From Caulobacteraceae bacterium (GTDB lineage: Bacteria; Pseudomonadota; Alphaproteobacteria; Caulobacterales; Caulobacteraceae), in NCBI GenBank assembly GCA_025450315.1, contig JANWHQ010000045.1:62001-126000 (forward strand): a DNA stretch of 64,000 bases. Reading direction: 5' to 3'. Position numbers and translations under genes: made by a program. Under the pieces are notes generated by a model. The model saw nothing but the letters and a program-made list of their open reading frames with translations, was not told the DNA's origin and did not search any database. Of this stretch, positions 17,124-24,381 are shown piece after piece (the stretch's first letter is position 1; the number at the start of each line of letters is the position of its first letter).

Positions 17124-17137
17124 TTGATCCCGCGCAA
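17124..17137. promoter_or_regulatory. FixK/FNR-like box
   Basis: TTGATCCCGCGCAA lies 70 bases before the BON gene and 19 bases from the preceding box. The two together form a larger GGATCAA...TTGATCC inverted repeat between divergent genes. Confidence 0.55.
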
Positions 17138-17206
17138 AGCGTCGACGGAGGAAGGGCCTATGCGTCTCAAGAGGCCGCCGAGGCGGTCTTGATGAGGAGA
17201 CCGGCG

Positions 17207-17848
17207 ATGACCGACAAGCAACTGCGTGACGACGTCCTGAAGGAGCTGGACTGGGAGCCCAGCGTTGACGCGGCCGACATCGGAGTCACCGTCGAGAACG
17301 GCATCGTGACACTCTCGGGCAACGTGCCCACCTACTCCCAGAAGATCGCGGCCGAAACCGCCGCACGCCGCGTGAAGGGCGTCAGGGCCATCGTGCAGAT
17401 GCTCGAGGTCCGGCTGGGCGTGGCGGACGGCGACGAAGTCCTGGCCCGGCGAGCGCTCGACGTGCTCGACTGGAACGTCTCGATCCCCAAGGGCGCGGTG
17501 CAGGTCGAGGTTTCGCACGGCCTGGTCGTCCTCAGCGGGCAGGTCGACTGGGAATTCCAGCGGCGCGCCGCCGACGAGGCCATGCACAAGCTGGGCGGCA
17601 TCGTCGGCGTGGTGAACAACATCAGCCTGCGGCCCCGTGTCTCGCCGTCCGACGTGAAGATGCGGATCCAGACCGCGCTGGAGCGTCACGCCGACATCGA
17701 GGCGGCCAAGGTCCATGTCGATGTCGACGGCGGCAAGGTGACCCTGACGGGCAAGGTCAAGACCTGGAACGAACGCGATCTCATCGAAAGCGCCGTCTGG
17801 GCCGCCCCCGGCGTTCGCACCATCGAAGACCGGGTCAGCATCGGCTGA
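17207..17848 (+). CDS. triple BON-domain protein
   Basis: 213 residues made of three BON repeats (about 3-70, 77-140 and 145-213), each with the pattern V.VENGIVTLSG, V.VSHGLVVLSGQV and VDGGKVTLTGKV. BON domains bind phospholipids or sit in osmotic and envelope stress proteins. No signal peptide is visible, so a cytosolic or membrane-surface place is likely. ATG 17207 is preferred over the in-frame codon at 17189 because of the GAGGAG site. It has a FixK-like box upstream. A GC-rich hairpin follows its stop. Confidence 0.88.
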   Translation: MTDKQLRDDVLKELDWEPSVDAADIGVTVENGIVTLSGNVPTYSQKIAAETAARRVKGVRAIVQMLEVRLGVADGDEVLARRALDVLDWNVSIPKGAVQVEVSHGLVVLSGQVDWEFQRRAADEAMHKLGGIVGVVNNISLRPRVSPSDVKMRIQTALERHADIEAAKVHVDVDGGKVTLTGKVKTWNERDLIESAVWAAPGVRTIEDRVSIG

Positions 17849-17855
17849 CCGTCAT

Positions 17856-17875
17856 GGCGGGGCGAAAGCCCCGCC
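17856..17875 (+). terminator. hairpin after the BON gene, possible terminator
   Basis: A perfect 8-bp GC stem closed by a GAAA tetraloop begins seven bases after the stop. No U-run follows, so it may protect the mRNA end or stop transcription only weakly. Confidence 0.5.
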
Positions 17876-17959
17876 GCGTCCGCAGACCGGACCGGGGCCG
17901 CCCCCAGGACATCGGTCCGTGGCAGACGGTCGTGCGCGGGATCAAATCCAGGCCAAGAC

Positions 17960-19498
17960 ATGACCTCGGCCTCGGATTATCCTGGCCGTCGGTGGATGGC
18001 GGCGATGACCGGGCGGCAAGATCTGGATTTCGAGCGGCTCTTCGAAGCCTTGCCTGATCTTTGCGTTGTTCTTTCGCCGGATCTGGTGATCGTTTCGGCG
18101 AACAGGGCCTTTCTTTCCGCCCTGACAGCCGAGCGCGACCAGACGGTCGGCCGTCGTCTGCTCGAAATCTATCCGGGCGCCCGCAACGCGGACTTTGCGC
18201 GCCAGCTGTCGGCATCCCTCGATCAGACCCTGGCGACAGGCAGGGCCCAGACCACCGGGGTCCAGAGATGGGACATCCCTTCCTCCATCGGCGCCGCGCA
18301 GGCGCGCTACTGGATCGGCGCCAACACCCCGGTTCTCGCAGATCAGGGCCAAGTGCTCTGGATCGTCCACCAGCTCAAGGAGGTCACCGAAGCGCGGCGC
18401 GGCGATGAGGATCGCGAGCGGCTGGCCAGCATCGTGATGAGCTCGCACGACGCCATCGTCGGCAAGACGCTCGATGGCGTGGTCACCAGCTGGAACCGGG
18501 CGGCCGAACAGACCTTCGGCTACGCCGCCGACGAGATCGTCGGGCGCCACATCGGCTTGCTGTTTCCGCCCGACCGCCTAGCCGAGGAAGACATGATCGT
18601 GGCGAGGTTGAAGCGCGGCGAGCGCATCGATCACCACGAGACCGTGCGGCGGCGCCAGGACGGGCGGGACATCCGGGTCTCGATTTCGGTCTCGCCAATC
18701 CACGACGACCACGGACAGGTCGTGGGCGCTTCCAAGATCGTCAGGGACATCACCGACCAGATGCTGCTGCGCGAGAGGATGGACCAGCTGCAGGCGGAGC
18801 TGCTGCACGTCTCGCGTCTCAACGACATGGGCCAGATGGCGTCGGCCTTCGCCCACGAGCTCAACCAGCCGCTCTCGGCGATCGGCAACTACGTTCACGG
18901 GATTCGCCGGCTGATCGACGCGGGCGATCTCGTCCGGGCGGCGGACGGGTGCGACCGGGCCGCCGACCAGGTCGCGCGCGTGGCGGACGTGATCCGCCGC
19001 CTCAGGGACTTCGTGAAGAAGGACAAAGCAAGCCAGCAATTCGAGGCCCTCGCGCCGGTGATCGAGGCTGCCAGCGCCCTGGCTCAGGTCGCGGTCCGCA
19101 GCGAAGGCGTGAGCTTCAGCCACCGGTTCTCGCCGGATGCGCCCGACGCGGTGATCGACAAGGTTCAGGTGCAGCAGGTGATCGTGAACCTGGTCCGCAA
19201 CGCCGTCGAAGCGACGGCCGGCTTTCCCCGGCGCGAGATCGTGATCGCGACGGAGCCTTCGGCCGAGGGCATGGTGGAGATCTCCGTGTCGGACACGGGG
19301 CCTGGGATCTCGCCGGCGGTTCGGGAGAAGCTGTTCCAGCCCTTCGTCACCACCAAGGCCACGGGCATGGGGGTCGGGCTTTCGCTGTGCAGGACCATCG
19401 TCGAGGCCCACGGAGGCCGCATCTGGGCGGACAACGCCGCCGCCGGAGGCGCGGTCTTCCGCTTCACCGTGCCGGCAGGCGGCGACACGGCGCCGTAG
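17960..19498 (+). CDS. FixL-like PAS-PAS histidine kinase (orphan)
   Basis: 512 residues: PAS (about 22-145), a second PAS (about 155-275), HisKA with H299 in [13 protein letters not shown], and HATPase (NLVRNAVEA, DTGPGI, GMGVGLSLC). The kinase part is close to the FixL at 1895, but there are no membrane segments. The second PAS lacks the His and Arg of the haem pocket: where FixL has [11 protein letters not shown] this protein reads PPDRLAEEDMI. It therefore probably senses something other than oxygen through FixL-type haem. No response regulator lies next to it; FixJ or the lone receiver at 840 could accept its phosphate. Confidence 0.88.
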   Translation: MTSASDYPGRRWMAAMTGRQDLDFERLFEALPDLCVVLSPDLVIVSANRAFLSALTAERDQTVGRRLLEIYPGARNADFARQLSASLDQTLATGRAQTTGVQRWDIPSSIGAAQARYWIGANTPVLADQGQVLWIVHQLKEVTEARRGDEDRERLASIVMSSHDAIVGKTLDGVVTSWNRAAEQTFGYAADEIVGRHIGLLFPPDRLAEEDMIVARLKRGERIDHHETVRRRQDGRDIRVSISVSPIHDDHGQVVGASKIVRDITDQMLLRERMDQLQAELLHVSRLNDMGQMASAFAHELNQPLSAIGNYVHGIRRLIDAGDLVRAADGCDRAADQVARVADVIRRLRDFVKKDKASQQFEALAPVIEAASALAQVAVRSEGVSFSHRFSPDAPDAVIDKVQVQQVIVNLVRNAVEATAGFPRREIVIATEPSAEGMVEISVSDTGPGISPAVREKLFQPFVTTKATGMGVGLSLCRTIVEAHGGRIWADNAAAGGAVFRFTVPAGGDTAP

Positions 19499-19528
19499 GA
19501 GCGCCGCCTGAGGTTTCGCGTCCGGGCC

Positions 19529-21061
19529 TCAGGCGACTCGCCCGGACAGCGCCCGGGCCAGGGCTTGCGGCTCGGCCGCGCCTTCGCGGGTCCAGCCGAT
19601 CGGACCTGGATCTTGCCGGAGCTGGCCGCGCAGCACGCGGGCGTCGGCGTCCGAGGCATCGCCGGATCGCCCCGCGAGACGGCGTTCCAGCACTTCGGCC
19701 GGCGCCTCGAGCCAGGTTCCGGCGAAGGACAGCTGCAGCCCGCCGGCCAGGTTCTCCGCGGCCTGACGCTGGTCGGCTCGCAGGAAGACCGCATCGAGCA
19801 CCACGGGCCAGTCCGCCCGCAGGCACAGCTCGGCGACGCGGAGCATGGCCGCATAGACCTCGCGGCTGGCCCGCTCGGTGTAGGCGCGGCGCGGCAAGGG
19901 ATCGCGCGGCCCCTTGCCCCAGAGCCGCTTGCGGATCTCGTCCGACCTCAGGACCACCGCGCCGGGGAACGGGCGCAGCAGCGGCGCCAGCACCCGCGCC
20001 AGGGTCGACTTGCCCGATCCCGAGAGGCCGCCGACGGCGAGCAGCATCGGCCGGGCAGGTTCCAGCAGGCCCTCCGCCAGGTCGAGATAGCGCCTCGCGG
20101 CGGCGGCGTCGCCGGCGTGGCCGCAGACGTGGGCGCGCACCGCCGCCCGAATCGCCTGGAACAGGGGCAGCACGGCGAGCCCGCCCCAGAGATCCGGCCC
20201 GAAGCTGCGCGCGGCCTCGTCGAGCCAGCCGTTCAGGGCGCGGCTCGCGCCGTCCTCCTTGCCGCGGAAGCCCAGGTCCATCAGCAGGAACGCCAGGTCG
20301 TACAGGACGTCGATCTCGCTCAAGGCGTCGTTGAATTCGATGCAGTCGAAGGGCGTGGCGCGGCCGTTCTCCACCAGGATGTTGCCCAGGTGCAGGTCGC
20401 CGTGGCAGCGCCGCACGAACCCCGCGCGCAGCCGCGCGTCCAGCAGGCCGGCGTGGGCCTCGATCGCCTTGTCGGTGGCGGTGAGGAGGCGCTCGACCTG
20501 GGCCGCGTCGAGGTCCTCGCCCAGCTGGCGCAGCTGCCGGGCGTTGGAAACGGCGACGTCCCGGAGGCCCTGCGCGCCTCCGCCCTTCGAGCCGGGCGGC
20601 GCGCGGGCATGCATCTGCGCGATCCGCCGGCCCAGCGCCTCGGCGAAGTCGCCGACCACCAGCTCGGGCCGCTCCGAGAGCACGGCGGTCTCGTCGAAGC
20701 GGCGCATCTCCAGCGCCCAGTCGATCACCTCGCCCTCGCCGCCCAACGCGAAATCGCCCTCGGCCGTGCGGACCACCGAGCGCACGGCCCGATAGATGTC
20801 CGGTGCGCTGGGCCTGTTGAACTCCAGTTCCCGCTCCGCCGCCCAGCGGCGCTTCTCCAGCGTCGTGAAATCGACGAAGCCGAAGTCCACCGGCCTCTTC
20901 AGCTTCAGGGCGAACTCCGGATAGAGGAAGACCCAGGAGATCGAGGTGTCGATGCGACGCTGGCAAGGCTCGGCGCGGCCGGCGCCCGCCATCAGCCATC
21001 GCTCGAGCGCCGGCTCGAGCCGCGGTCCCGGAGGGCGGGCCGGGGGGCGGTCGCGGTTCAT
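19529..21061 (-). CDS. fused APH-like kinase and P-loop kinase
   Basis: About 510 residues. The N-terminal part (about 20-330) is an aminoglycoside-phosphotransferase-like fold with the catalytic loop RCHGDLHLGNIL and metal site FDCIEFND. The C-terminal part (about 335-510) is an AAA/zeta-toxin-like P-loop kinase with GLSGSGKST and LRSDEIRKRLWG. This fusion is known and widespread; its substrate is unknown. The ATG at 21061 was chosen because the longer reading adds a low-complexity basic leader. It lies downstream of the alternative oxidase on the same strand (66-base gap) and could be co-transcribed from the same FixK-controlled promoter. Confidence 0.85.
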   Translation of the reverse strand: MNRDRPPARPPGPRLEPALERWLMAGAGRAEPCQRRIDTSISWVFLYPEFALKLKRPVDFGFVDFTTLEKRRWAAERELEFNRPSAPDIYRAVRSVVRTAEGDFALGGEGEVIDWALEMRRFDETAVLSERPELVVGDFAEALGRRIAQMHARAPPGSKGGGAQGLRDVAVSNARQLRQLGEDLDAAQVERLLTATDKAIEAHAGLLDARLRAGFVRRCHGDLHLGNILVENGRATPFDCIEFNDALSEIDVLYDLAFLLMDLGFRGKEDGASRALNGWLDEAARSFGPDLWGGLAVLPLFQAIRAAVRAHVCGHAGDAAAARRYLDLAEGLLEPARPMLLAVGGLSGSGKSTLARVLAPLLRPFPGAVVLRSDEIRKRLWGKGPRDPLPRRAYTERASREVYAAMLRVAELCLRADWPVVLDAVFLRADQRQAAENLAGGLQLSFAGTWLEAPAEVLERRLAGRSGDASDADARVLRGQLRQDPGPIGWTREGAAEPQALARALSGRVA

Positions 21062-21127
21062 GGCTGGAGCTCGGAGCGCCGCATCGGAAACCCGCGTGCC
21101 GGACGGGGGCCGGCCGCGCAAGGCCTG

Positions 21128-21811
21128 TCAAGCGGCCCGGCCGACCTCGGCGGCATGGCGGGGATATTCGGAGAACTTCGCGGCCGGGCGGCGGCCCGCC
21201 AGCTGGTTGGCGAAGTCGTGGTTGACGTCGCGGTGGTGGGCCTCGTCCGCGCGCACCACCACGACCACGTCGCGCAGCGTCGCGTCGTCCGACAGGCCCC
21301 AGTAGTGCTTCGCGATGGTCGGCGCGGGCACGTTGGGCGAGCGCCCCTCGTCGATCTCGGCCAGGTAATGGGTATAGCTGATCATCGCCTCCTCCTCGAA
21401 GTAGCCGACGATCCGGTGGGCGGTCCTGGCGCTCGCCAGGTAGAGCAGGAAGAAGGCCACGTAGAAGACCCACTGGACCGCCAGCACCACGAACCGTTCG
21501 AACAGGGTCGGCTGGGCGATCTCGATGAAGGTCATCAGGTGCATGCGCTCGTTCTCCGCCTCTTCCATCAGGGTGCGGATCCAGCCCTTGTCGTCGCACA
21601 TCCGGCGCAGGCAGGTCAGGTGATTGACGGTGGCGCCGACCATGCCGGGCACCGCCGCCACGGTCTCCAGCACGATGGCCCTGTGGCCGTAGCGCCTGGC
21701 GAAAAAGGTGTCCGCGCAGAAGCGCAGCGCCTTGGTGAAGCCCAGGGCGATGTGGTCCGACAGGCCCTTGGGCCGGTGATGGACACGGAGATCGACAAGC
21801 GGCGGCGACAT
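21128..21811 (-). CDS. aox: alternative oxidase (di-iron ubiquinol oxidase)
   Basis: 227 residues with all AOX di-iron motifs in order: [36 protein letters not shown] and [12 protein letters not shown]. The Glu and His ligands are intact. A hydrophobic stretch between the second and third motifs fits membrane attachment. The enzyme oxidises ubiquinol and reduces oxygen to water without pumping protons. The start is ATG 21811 with GGGAGA upstream; a TTG at 21817 is less likely. A FixK-like box lies 90 bases before the start, so expression is probably tied to oxygen supply. AOX is patchy in bacteria but known in alphaproteobacteria. Confidence 0.92.
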   Translation of the reverse strand: MSPPLVDLRVHHRPKGLSDHIALGFTKALRFCADTFFARRYGHRAIVLETVAAVPGMVGATVNHLTCLRRMCDDKGWIRTLMEEAENERMHLMTFIEIAQPTLFERFVVLAVQWVFYVAFFLLYLASARTAHRIVGYFEEEAMISYTHYLAEIDEGRSPNVPAPTIAKHYWGLSDDATLRDVVVVVRADEAHHRDVNHDFANQLAGRRPAAKFSEYPRHAAEVGRAA

Positions 21812-21901
21812 GAACAAGTTCTCCCTGGCCCTCCGGTCGACGAGCCGACTGGTCGCAGGGCCGTGTCGGGAGGCTTGTCGGCGAGCCTGGCGGGCGCCGC
21901 C

Positions 21902-21915
21902 TTGATCCTGCTCAA
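21902..21915. promoter_or_regulatory. FixK/FNR-like box
   Basis: TTGATCCTGCTCAA keeps TTGAT and the TCAA end, and lies 90 bases upstream of the alternative oxidase start in the divergent gap before the secreted protein gene. Confidence 0.6.
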
Positions 21916-22053
21916 CGGCGCCATCCTGGATCGTCGGAACGTGCTAAGAGGATCCAGGACGGCTTCGCGGCGGACCTGATGTTGGCCGGCGCGGGCTTTC
22001 GCCGTCATGCACACGGGCGCTCGCGAGGGCGCCTCGTCCAGGACGGAGACACC

Positions 22054-22638
22054 ATGCGCGCTTCCTCTCTCGCCAGCCTGATCATCGCCCTTGGCCTGGC
22101 CTCGACCGCCGCCGCCCAGCAAGGGCCCCAGGGCCAGCGCGTCACCGGAAAGGTCAGCTCGGTGGCCGACGGCGAGGTGGTGATCGCGACCGCCACCGGC
22201 CCCGTGCACGTGGCGCTGACGCCGCAGACCCGCATCCTCAAACGGGAGAGCGCGCGGGTCGAGGACATCGCCCCCGGCGCCTACCTCGGCACGGCCAACC
22301 AGACCAACCCCGACGGGTCCTCCGGCACCTCGACCGAAGTCCACCTGATGGACAACGGACCGAACGTGCACGCGCCGATGAACAACGCCGGGCTGGTGAT
22401 GACCAACGGCCACGTGAAGTCGGTGAGCACCACCAAGGCCGGACGCGAGATCGATGTGGACTACGGCCAGGGCGCCACCCAGCACATCGTCGTGCCGGAG
22501 AACACGCCCACGACGCGGATGACCAGCGCCGGCGTCGGCGACCTGGCGCCCGGCGAGGACATCACCGCCCTCACCCAGCCCGGCGCCGACCAGAAGCCGA
22601 CCGCGAGCTTCATCAGCATCAGCGCGCCGGCGCATTGA
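22054..22638 (+). CDS. secreted protein, DUF5666-like beta-rich
   Basis: 194 residues with a clear signal peptide (MRASSLASLIIALGLASTAA, cleavage near AAAQQ). The mature part alternates short strands such as VTGKVSSVADGEVVIATATG and VALTPQTRILKR, like the OB-type repeats of DUF5666/metal-binding periplasmic proteins. The ATG at 22054 follows GGACGGAG; an earlier in-frame start would spoil the signal peptide. It stands alone, divergent from alternative oxidase and convergent with the glycosyltransferase. I do not know its function; a periplasmic binding role is a reasonable but unsupported guess. Confidence 0.7.
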   Translation: MRASSLASLIIALGLASTAAAQQGPQGQRVTGKVSSVADGEVVIATATGPVHVALTPQTRILKRESARVEDIAPGAYLGTANQTNPDGSSGTSTEVHLMDNGPNVHAPMNNAGLVMTNGHVKSVSTTKAGREIDVDYGQGATQHIVVPENTPTTRMTSAGVGDLAPGEDITALTQPGADQKPTASFISISAPAH

Positions 22639-22671
22639 GAACCGACGGGCGCCGGGCTCGCGTCCGGGCCT

Positions 22672-24174
22672 TCAGCCGCGCCTGATCAAGGACATCAGGC
22701 GATCGCGCCATGACGCCGGGGCGGCGCGCGACAGGACATAGCGGACCCGATCGCGCCGGCCGCGCGGCCGCTCGATCCGCGACAGCGTCCAGCCCTCGCG
22801 CGCGCCCGCCAGCATCAGTTCGGCCAGATCCGGCAGCGAGGGGCGGGCCGAGGCGGCCGCCTCGCGCGCCCGGCGCATCCGCAACCTGGCGGGCAGTCCG
22901 AGGCTGCGCAGCAGTGCCGCCCGTTCCAGGCGGCCGGTGGCGCGCGCGACGTCCACGCCGGTCCTCGGCCAATCGACCGTCTCGATGATCAGCTCTCCGG
23001 TTTCGGCGGACAGGCGGGCGGCGGCCGACATGATCCTTTGGACCTGCCTGGCCGAGCAGTGGCCCTCCTGGGCGGCCCAGACCAGCGAACGCAGCATCGG
23101 CGCGGGCGTCCGCATCTGCGCGGCGATCGCCACCGGGATGACGACGTAGGCGCCGTCGCCGGACAGGAACATCCGCTTCATCTGCCGGCTGAGCGTCAGC
23201 ACGACGCCGCCGTAGGCCGCGCCCGGATCGAGGTCGGTCACCACCACCCCGGTCTGGAACGCCTCCGTGCGGGCGTCGCGGAGCGCGGGCGCGTCGGCGA
23301 ACTCGGCAGGCTCCTCCGGCGATGACGGGACCGCCAGGGACGGGCTGTCGGCGGCGACGGGGACCACGCGGTCCGGCCACTCCACGACCCCGCCCGGCTG
23401 GATGTCGTTGTTCCAGGTGCTCTGGAACGGGGCGTCCCACGCGGGCGAAAGGGTTTCGGCGGCGCCGCCGGCGGGCTCGGACAGGAACAGTTGCCCCCGC
23501 CTCAGGTCGTGGCCGCGGGCCCGCATGGTGCAGCTGGGGATCATGCCGTAGATCTGGAAGTACCGGTCGATCTGGCTGTCGCGGAACCGGATCCCGTTGC
23601 GCACGAAGCACCCCAGGGCGGCGTACAATTCATGCGCCCTGAACATGCGCATCCACAGGCCGCTGCCGTATTCCACGTACGGGCGCCCGTCACGCTCCGC
23701 CTTCAGCACGGCCGCCGCGTACTGCACGGCCGCGTCGAACGCCTTGGCTTCCGGCCGCCAGCTGGTGATGTCCAGCCTGAGCGCGACGCTGGCGATGTTC
23801 GGATACTGGCCGAGCAGCTCGATCTGCTCGTCGATGAAGGATTCCGGCGCCTCGATATCGCCGTCGGACAGCACGATGTAGTCGTAGTTGTCCCTGATGG
23901 CGAACAGGTCGTCGTGCAGGGCGCACAGCATCGAATTGAACACGGCGTTGCGTTCCGGAAAGTAGGCGCCCGCGACATCGCCCGCGGCGATCGCCTGCCG
24001 GATCAGCTCGCGGGCGGGGCCGGAATGCCGGCTGGGATTCTCGATGGCGAAGACGTCGAAGGGCCTGCGCGCGCGGGCGCGCTTCAAGGATTGCAGGCAG
24101 CCGGCGGCCACCTCGCTGCGGCCGTAGAACAGCGGCATGACCGCGACGCGCCCGCGAAACTCGCTGTCCGTCAT
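22672..24174 (-). CDS. glycosyltransferase family 2-like protein with C-terminal extension
   Basis: 500 residues. The first 270 look like a GT-A fold transferase: VAVMPLFYGRSEVAAGCLQSL at the start, and IVLSDGDIEAPESFIDEQIELL holding a DxD-type metal site. A later region has FRDSQIDRYFQI and the disordered stretch near residues 290-330. The C-terminal 170 residues are helical and basic and match no domain I know. It probably transfers a sugar to a surface polymer, but the acceptor is unknown. It is the last chromosomal gene before the island; the tRNA-derived repeat begins 94 bases upstream of its start. Confidence 0.7.
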   Translation of the reverse strand: MTDSEFRGRVAVMPLFYGRSEVAAGCLQSLKRARARRPFDVFAIENPSRHSGPARELIRQAIAAGDVAGAYFPERNAVFNSMLCALHDDLFAIRDNYDYIVLSDGDIEAPESFIDEQIELLGQYPNIASVALRLDITSWRPEAKAFDAAVQYAAAVLKAERDGRPYVEYGSGLWMRMFRAHELYAALGCFVRNGIRFRDSQIDRYFQIYGMIPSCTMRARGHDLRRGQLFLSEPAGGAAETLSPAWDAPFQSTWNNDIQPGGVVEWPDRVVPVAADSPSLAVPSSPEEPAEFADAPALRDARTEAFQTGVVVTDLDPGAAYGGVVLTLSRQMKRMFLSGDGAYVVIPVAIAAQMRTPAPMLRSLVWAAQEGHCSARQVQRIMSAAARLSAETGELIIETVDWPRTGVDVARATGRLERAALLRSLGLPARLRMRRAREAAASARPSLPDLAELMLAGAREGWTLSRIERPRGRRDRVRYVLSRAAPASWRDRLMSLIRRG

Positions 24175-24267
24175 GGCTCCAGCCCCTGCGACATCCGCGG
24201 TCCCCGATCCGCAAGGCCGAACGCCCGCGCGCGCCGACTCCCGCCGGGCGGGCCACCTATAGTCTGA

Positions 24268-24322
24268 TTGGAGCGGGCGGGGGGAATCGAACCCCCGACA
24301 TTCAGCTTGGGAAGCTGACGTT
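24268..24322 (-). repeat. attL: 3' fragment of tRNA-Gly
   Basis: This copies the anticodon-loop-to-CCA part of the tRNA at 60487-60560 and then departs abruptly after 24322. It lacks the D arm and 5' acceptor strand, so it is not a functional tRNA. Two bases differ from the intact gene, and they are paired positions in the T stem (G-C here, C-G there), so each copy keeps a perfect stem. It is probably the displaced original 3' end of the host tRNA gene. Confidence 0.9.
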
Positions 24323-24381
24323 AAATGATGAATTTCAGGGACTTAGGATACAACTCACATCCTGACCGCACCTAGACGATT

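Noticed and set aside
24268-24322. A second tRNA-Gly gene
   Set aside because: Only the 3' half is present. The D arm and 5' acceptor strand are missing, so it is an att remnant.
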